8,273 bases of DNA from Ardenticatenales bacterium (lineage in GTDB: Bacteria > Chloroflexota > Anaerolineae > Promineifilales > UBA4811): contig WSZX01000398.1 of the NCBI GenBank assembly GCA_013139935.1, forward strand, positions 1-8,273, given 5' to 3'. Position numbers and translations under genes: made by a program. This document shows, piece after piece, positions 5,869 to 8,273 of the stretch (position 1 is the stretch's first letter; every line of letters starts with the position of its first letter). The notes beneath the pieces are model-generated. The model was given only the letters and a program-made list of their open reading frames with translations, ran no database searches and was not told where the DNA came from.

Positions 5869-8273
5869 ATGTCTGATGGTAAGGACATGGTAGTAACCGC
5901 TCCGGTCGGGCAGCAACTGCTGCTGACCAATCACAGCCGAGCGATCCTGGAGCGGCGTTACCTTCGCCGCGGCGCTGATGGCAAACATATCGAGACGCCC
6001 GAGGAGATGTTCCGCCGGGTAGCTCGCTGCATCGCATTGGTCGAGGAGGAGCTAGGCGGGGATTCGGCCGAGCAGGAATCAACCTTCTACCGGCTGTTGA
6101 CCGGCTTTCGGTTCTTCCCCAACAGCCCCACCTTTACCGGCGCCGGCACGCCGCTGGCGCAACTGGCAGCCTGTTTTGTGCTTCCCATTGAGGACGACAT
6201 GGGGCGAAGCGGCTCGGGCATCTTTCAGACGCTACGGGACGCGGCGCTCATCCAACAGACAGGCGGGGGCAACGGCTTTTCGTTCTCTCGCCTCCGGCCC
6301 AAAGGGACTCTGGTCCATTCCAGTGCCGGCAAGGCCACCGGCCCGGTGGGTTTTCTGCGGGTCTACGATCAAGCTTTTGGCGAGATCGCCCAAGGTGGCG
6401 TCCGGCGTGGCGCGAACATGGCCGTGCTGGAGGTGGGTCACCCTGACATTCTGGAGTTCATTTCCTCCAAGACCAGTAATGATGCAATCACCAATTTCAA
6501 CATCTCGGTGGGAATCACCGACGCGTTCATGCGGGCAGTGCAGGATGACGAGGTGTGGCAGTTGTGTTTCCCCGATGTTCGGCATCCGGACTATCCCTCG
6601 TTTCGTGGCACCATCAAACAGGCAGCAAAAGCGAACATACCCATCAAGGCCTCTCGTCAACTGCCGGCTCGCGAGTTGTTCGAGAGGATAGCGCAGCAGG
6701 CACACCACAATGGCGAACCTGGTGTGCTGTTTCTGGATGCGATGAACCGAGACAATCCGGTCCCGGCTCTGTACGAATTGGAAGCTACCAACCCCTGCGG
6801 CGAGCAAGCCTTGGGCCCGTACGAGAATTGCTGTCTGGGCTCGATCAACTTGGCCCGGCATGTGCGTGTGCAAGAGTGCGCCCCACCCCGCATGGACTGG
6901 GAACTGCTGCAGCAGAGCATCGCGGAATCTACCCGGTTTCTTGACAACGTGGTCGATGCCAACCAATATGTTCCCGCCGTGCCGCAGTTGCGCGAGGCCG
7001 CGCTTCGCTCCCGACGCATCGGGTTGGGCATTATGGGTCTGGGCGATGTGATGTATCAATTGAGCATCCGGTATGGCAGTGAGGATGGCCAGGAGTTTGC
7101 TGCCCAGGTGATGGAATTCGTGCGCTACCACGCCATGAAGACCAGCATCGAGCTTGCCAGGGAGCGCGGGCCCTTCCCGTCCATTGCCGGGAGCCGGTAT
7201 GACCCGGACGATCTTACCTGGAACCCTCCTCAGCCGCTCGCTCCCTTCGAGCGGGATTGGGGCCGGCCGGAACTCGATTGGGACCAGGTAGTAGACGGCA
7301 TTCGGCAACATGGTATCAGGAATGCAGCGCAGACCACCATAGCGCCCACCGGCACGATCGCTACCGTTGCTGGTTGCGAGGCATATGGCTGTGAGCCGGT
7401 TTTTGCGCTGGCCTACGTGCGCCGCGTCCAGGATCAAGCAGACGAACTCCGACTCACCTATACCAGTCCCCTCTTCGAGGCTGCCGTTGACCGCGCCGAG
7501 TTGGACCAGGCCGTCAAGGATAGAATCCTCCAGCAGGTGATTGCGAGTGGGAGTTGTCAGGGGATTGGTGAGTTGCCAGAAGAGATTCGCCGCTGCTTCG
7601 TCGTCTCGGGCGACCTGAGTATCGAGGAGCACGTTCGCATGCAGGCAGCGCTGCAGGCGTTTGTCGATAATAGCATCTCCAAGACCATCAACGCCCCGGC
7701 TGGTACTACCGTGGATGAGGTGCAGCAAGCCTATTGGCTGGCGTGGGAGCTGGGATGCAAAGGAGTCACGATCTATGTCACCGGCTCGCGGGAGGATGTC
7801 GTATTGGAGACGAACCAGACTGCTGTCAGCGACAACGGTCAGGGTGAAGCGATAACGCTCTGGCCGGAGAGCAAGAAACCCCGCCCTCAGTTGCTGACCG
7901 GCAAGACCTATCGCATTGGCACGCCATCAGGTACTACCTACATTACTGTGAACGAGAACGGCCGCCGCCACCCGTTTGAAATCTTTATCCATACCTCCAA
8001 GGCCGGCTCTGAAACGAACGCGGTTGCCGAGGCGACCGGCCGGTTGCTGTCCTACATCCTGAGGCTCGCTTCTCCCGTGTCGCCCCGCGAACGGTTGAAG
8101 GAAGTGATCCGCCAACTGGTTGGAATTGGCGGAGGCCGGTCGCTTGGTTTTGGACCCAAGCGAGTTCTCTCCTTGCCGGATGGGATCGCCCAGTCATTGG
8201 AGGAGTACCTGGGTGATGGCCACGAATGCCCCTCCTCTGGACCCCAACCTGGTCAGATGGGTATGCCGTTTGG
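5869..8273 (+). CDS. nrdJ: Class II (adenosylcobalamin-dependent) ribonucleotide reductase, 3' end cut
   Basis: This enzyme reduces ribonucleotides to deoxyribonucleotides, using adenosylcobalamin to generate the thiyl radical, so it needs neither oxygen nor a small subunit. The frame is open for 801 codons to the window edge. NPCGE (308-312) supplies radical Cys310 with Asn308 and Glu312. Cys321 lies 11 residues after Cys310, as in Thermotoga maritima NrdJ (322/333), and Cys102 in AACFVLP is the likely redox partner. QTGGGNGFSFSRLRPKG, the phosphate-binding TIAPTGT (490-496) and NAPAGTT follow. A TSCPD-type domain starts near 675 (TGKTYRIGTPSGTTYITV) and includes GIGGGRSLGFGPKRV. There is no N-terminal ATP-cone. 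The last residues contain C787 (HECPSSG), probably leading into the C-terminal cysteine tail that regenerates the active site, which lies outside the window. ATG 5869 has GGAG at 5857-5860, 8 bases upstream. A 498-codon frame on the opposite strand is a shadow of this gene. Confidence 0.96.
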   Translation, partial: MSDGKDMVVTAPVGQQLLLTNHSRAILERRYLRRGADGKHIETPEEMFRRVARCIALVEEELGGDSAEQESTFYRLLTGFRFFPNSPTFTGAGTPLAQLAACFVLPIEDDMGRSGSGIFQTLRDAALIQQTGGGNGFSFSRLRPKGTLVHSSAGKATGPVGFLRVYDQAFGEIAQGGVRRGANMAVLEVGHPDILEFISSKTSNDAITNFNISVGITDAFMRAVQDDEVWQLCFPDVRHPDYPSFRGTIKQAAKANIPIKASRQLPARELFERIAQQAHHNGEPGVLFLDAMNRDNPVPALYELEATNPCGEQALGPYENCCLGSINLARHVRVQECAPPRMDWELLQQSIAESTRFLDNVVDANQYVPAVPQLREAALRSRRIGLGIMGLGDVMYQLSIRYGSEDGQEFAAQVMEFVRYHAMKTSIELARERGPFPSIAGSRYDPDDLTWNPPQPLAPFERDWGRPELDWDQVVDGIRQHGIRNAAQTTIAPTGTIATVAGCEAYGCEPVFALAYVRRVQDQADELRLTYTSPLFEAAVDRAELDQAVKDRILQQVIASGSCQGIGELPEEIRRCFVVSGDLSIEEHVRMQAALQAFVDNSISKTINAPAGTTVDEVQQAYWLAWELGCKGVTIYVTGSREDVVLETNQTAVSDNGQGEAITLWPESKKPRPQLLTGKTYRIGTPSGTTYITVNENGRRHPFEIFIHTSKAGSETNAVAEATGRLLSYILRLASPVSPRERLKEVIRQLVGIGGGRSLGFGPKRVLSLPDGIAQSLEEYLGDGHECPSSGPQPGQMGMPF

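Noticed and set aside
6232..7728. 498-codon open frame on the minus strand
   Set aside because: It lies wholly antisense to nrdJ, which has all family motifs; the frame is open because of the G/C third-position bias, and its protein resembles nothing known.
1..8273. CRISPR arrays, tRNA or rRNA genes, insertion sequences, phage genes
   Set aside because: No repeat-spacer pattern, cloverleaf, rRNA segment, transposase or terminal inverted repeats seen on either strand.

Overview
The window is a compact, all-plus-strand stretch of bacterial chromosome holding the 3' part of a division and cell-wall (dcw) cluster followed by a ribonucleotide-reduction module. In order: the 3' end of an unrecognised gene, ddl (D-Ala-D-Ala ligase), ftsQ, ftsA, ftsZ, a terminator-like hairpin, a promoter with a long leader, nrdR, and a class II (adenosylcobalamin-dependent) ribonucleotide reductase, nrdJ, which is open to the right edge. 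G+C looks to be just under 60% by eye. The tight cluster, the small FtsZ with a short linker, and a B12-dependent reductase next to nrdR suggest Chloroflexota, perhaps Anaerolineae-like. That placement is inference from gene content and protein style, not from a search.

Left part (about 1-412): a partial gene ends at 311. It is followed by about 100 bases containing a perfect 10-bp inverted repeat with no U-tract. Middle part (413-5052): ddl, ftsQ, ftsA and ftsZ lie on one strand with gaps of 9, 91 and 16 bases and good Shine-Dalgarno sequences before ftsQ, ftsA and ftsZ. They read as one operon: Ddl makes the dipeptide for the peptidoglycan stem, FtsZ forms the division ring, FtsA tethers FtsZ to the membrane, and FtsQ links the ring to septal wall synthesis.

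The 339-base gap 5053-5391 is the most structured non-coding region. It holds a hairpin plus six T's (end of the dcw unit). Next comes a well-spaced sigma-70-type promoter with an extended -10, embedded in a two-copy direct repeat (GCTATA...CTTGTC, about 30 bases apart). A predicted leader of about 164 nt follows, with a perfect 14-bp palindrome and a small GC hairpin. The right part is nrdR, then nrdJ 33 bases later, probably one transcript: a zinc-ribbon/ATP-cone repressor of reductase genes next to the reductase itself, so autoregulation is likely.

All named proteins carry the expected catalytic or structural motifs, and no frameshift, mobile element, CRISPR array or RNA gene is visible. 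I see no clearly new biological system. The parts worth a second look are the nrdR control region, the unrecognised gene in front of ddl, the N-terminal extension of Ddl, and the ftsQ-ftsA gap.
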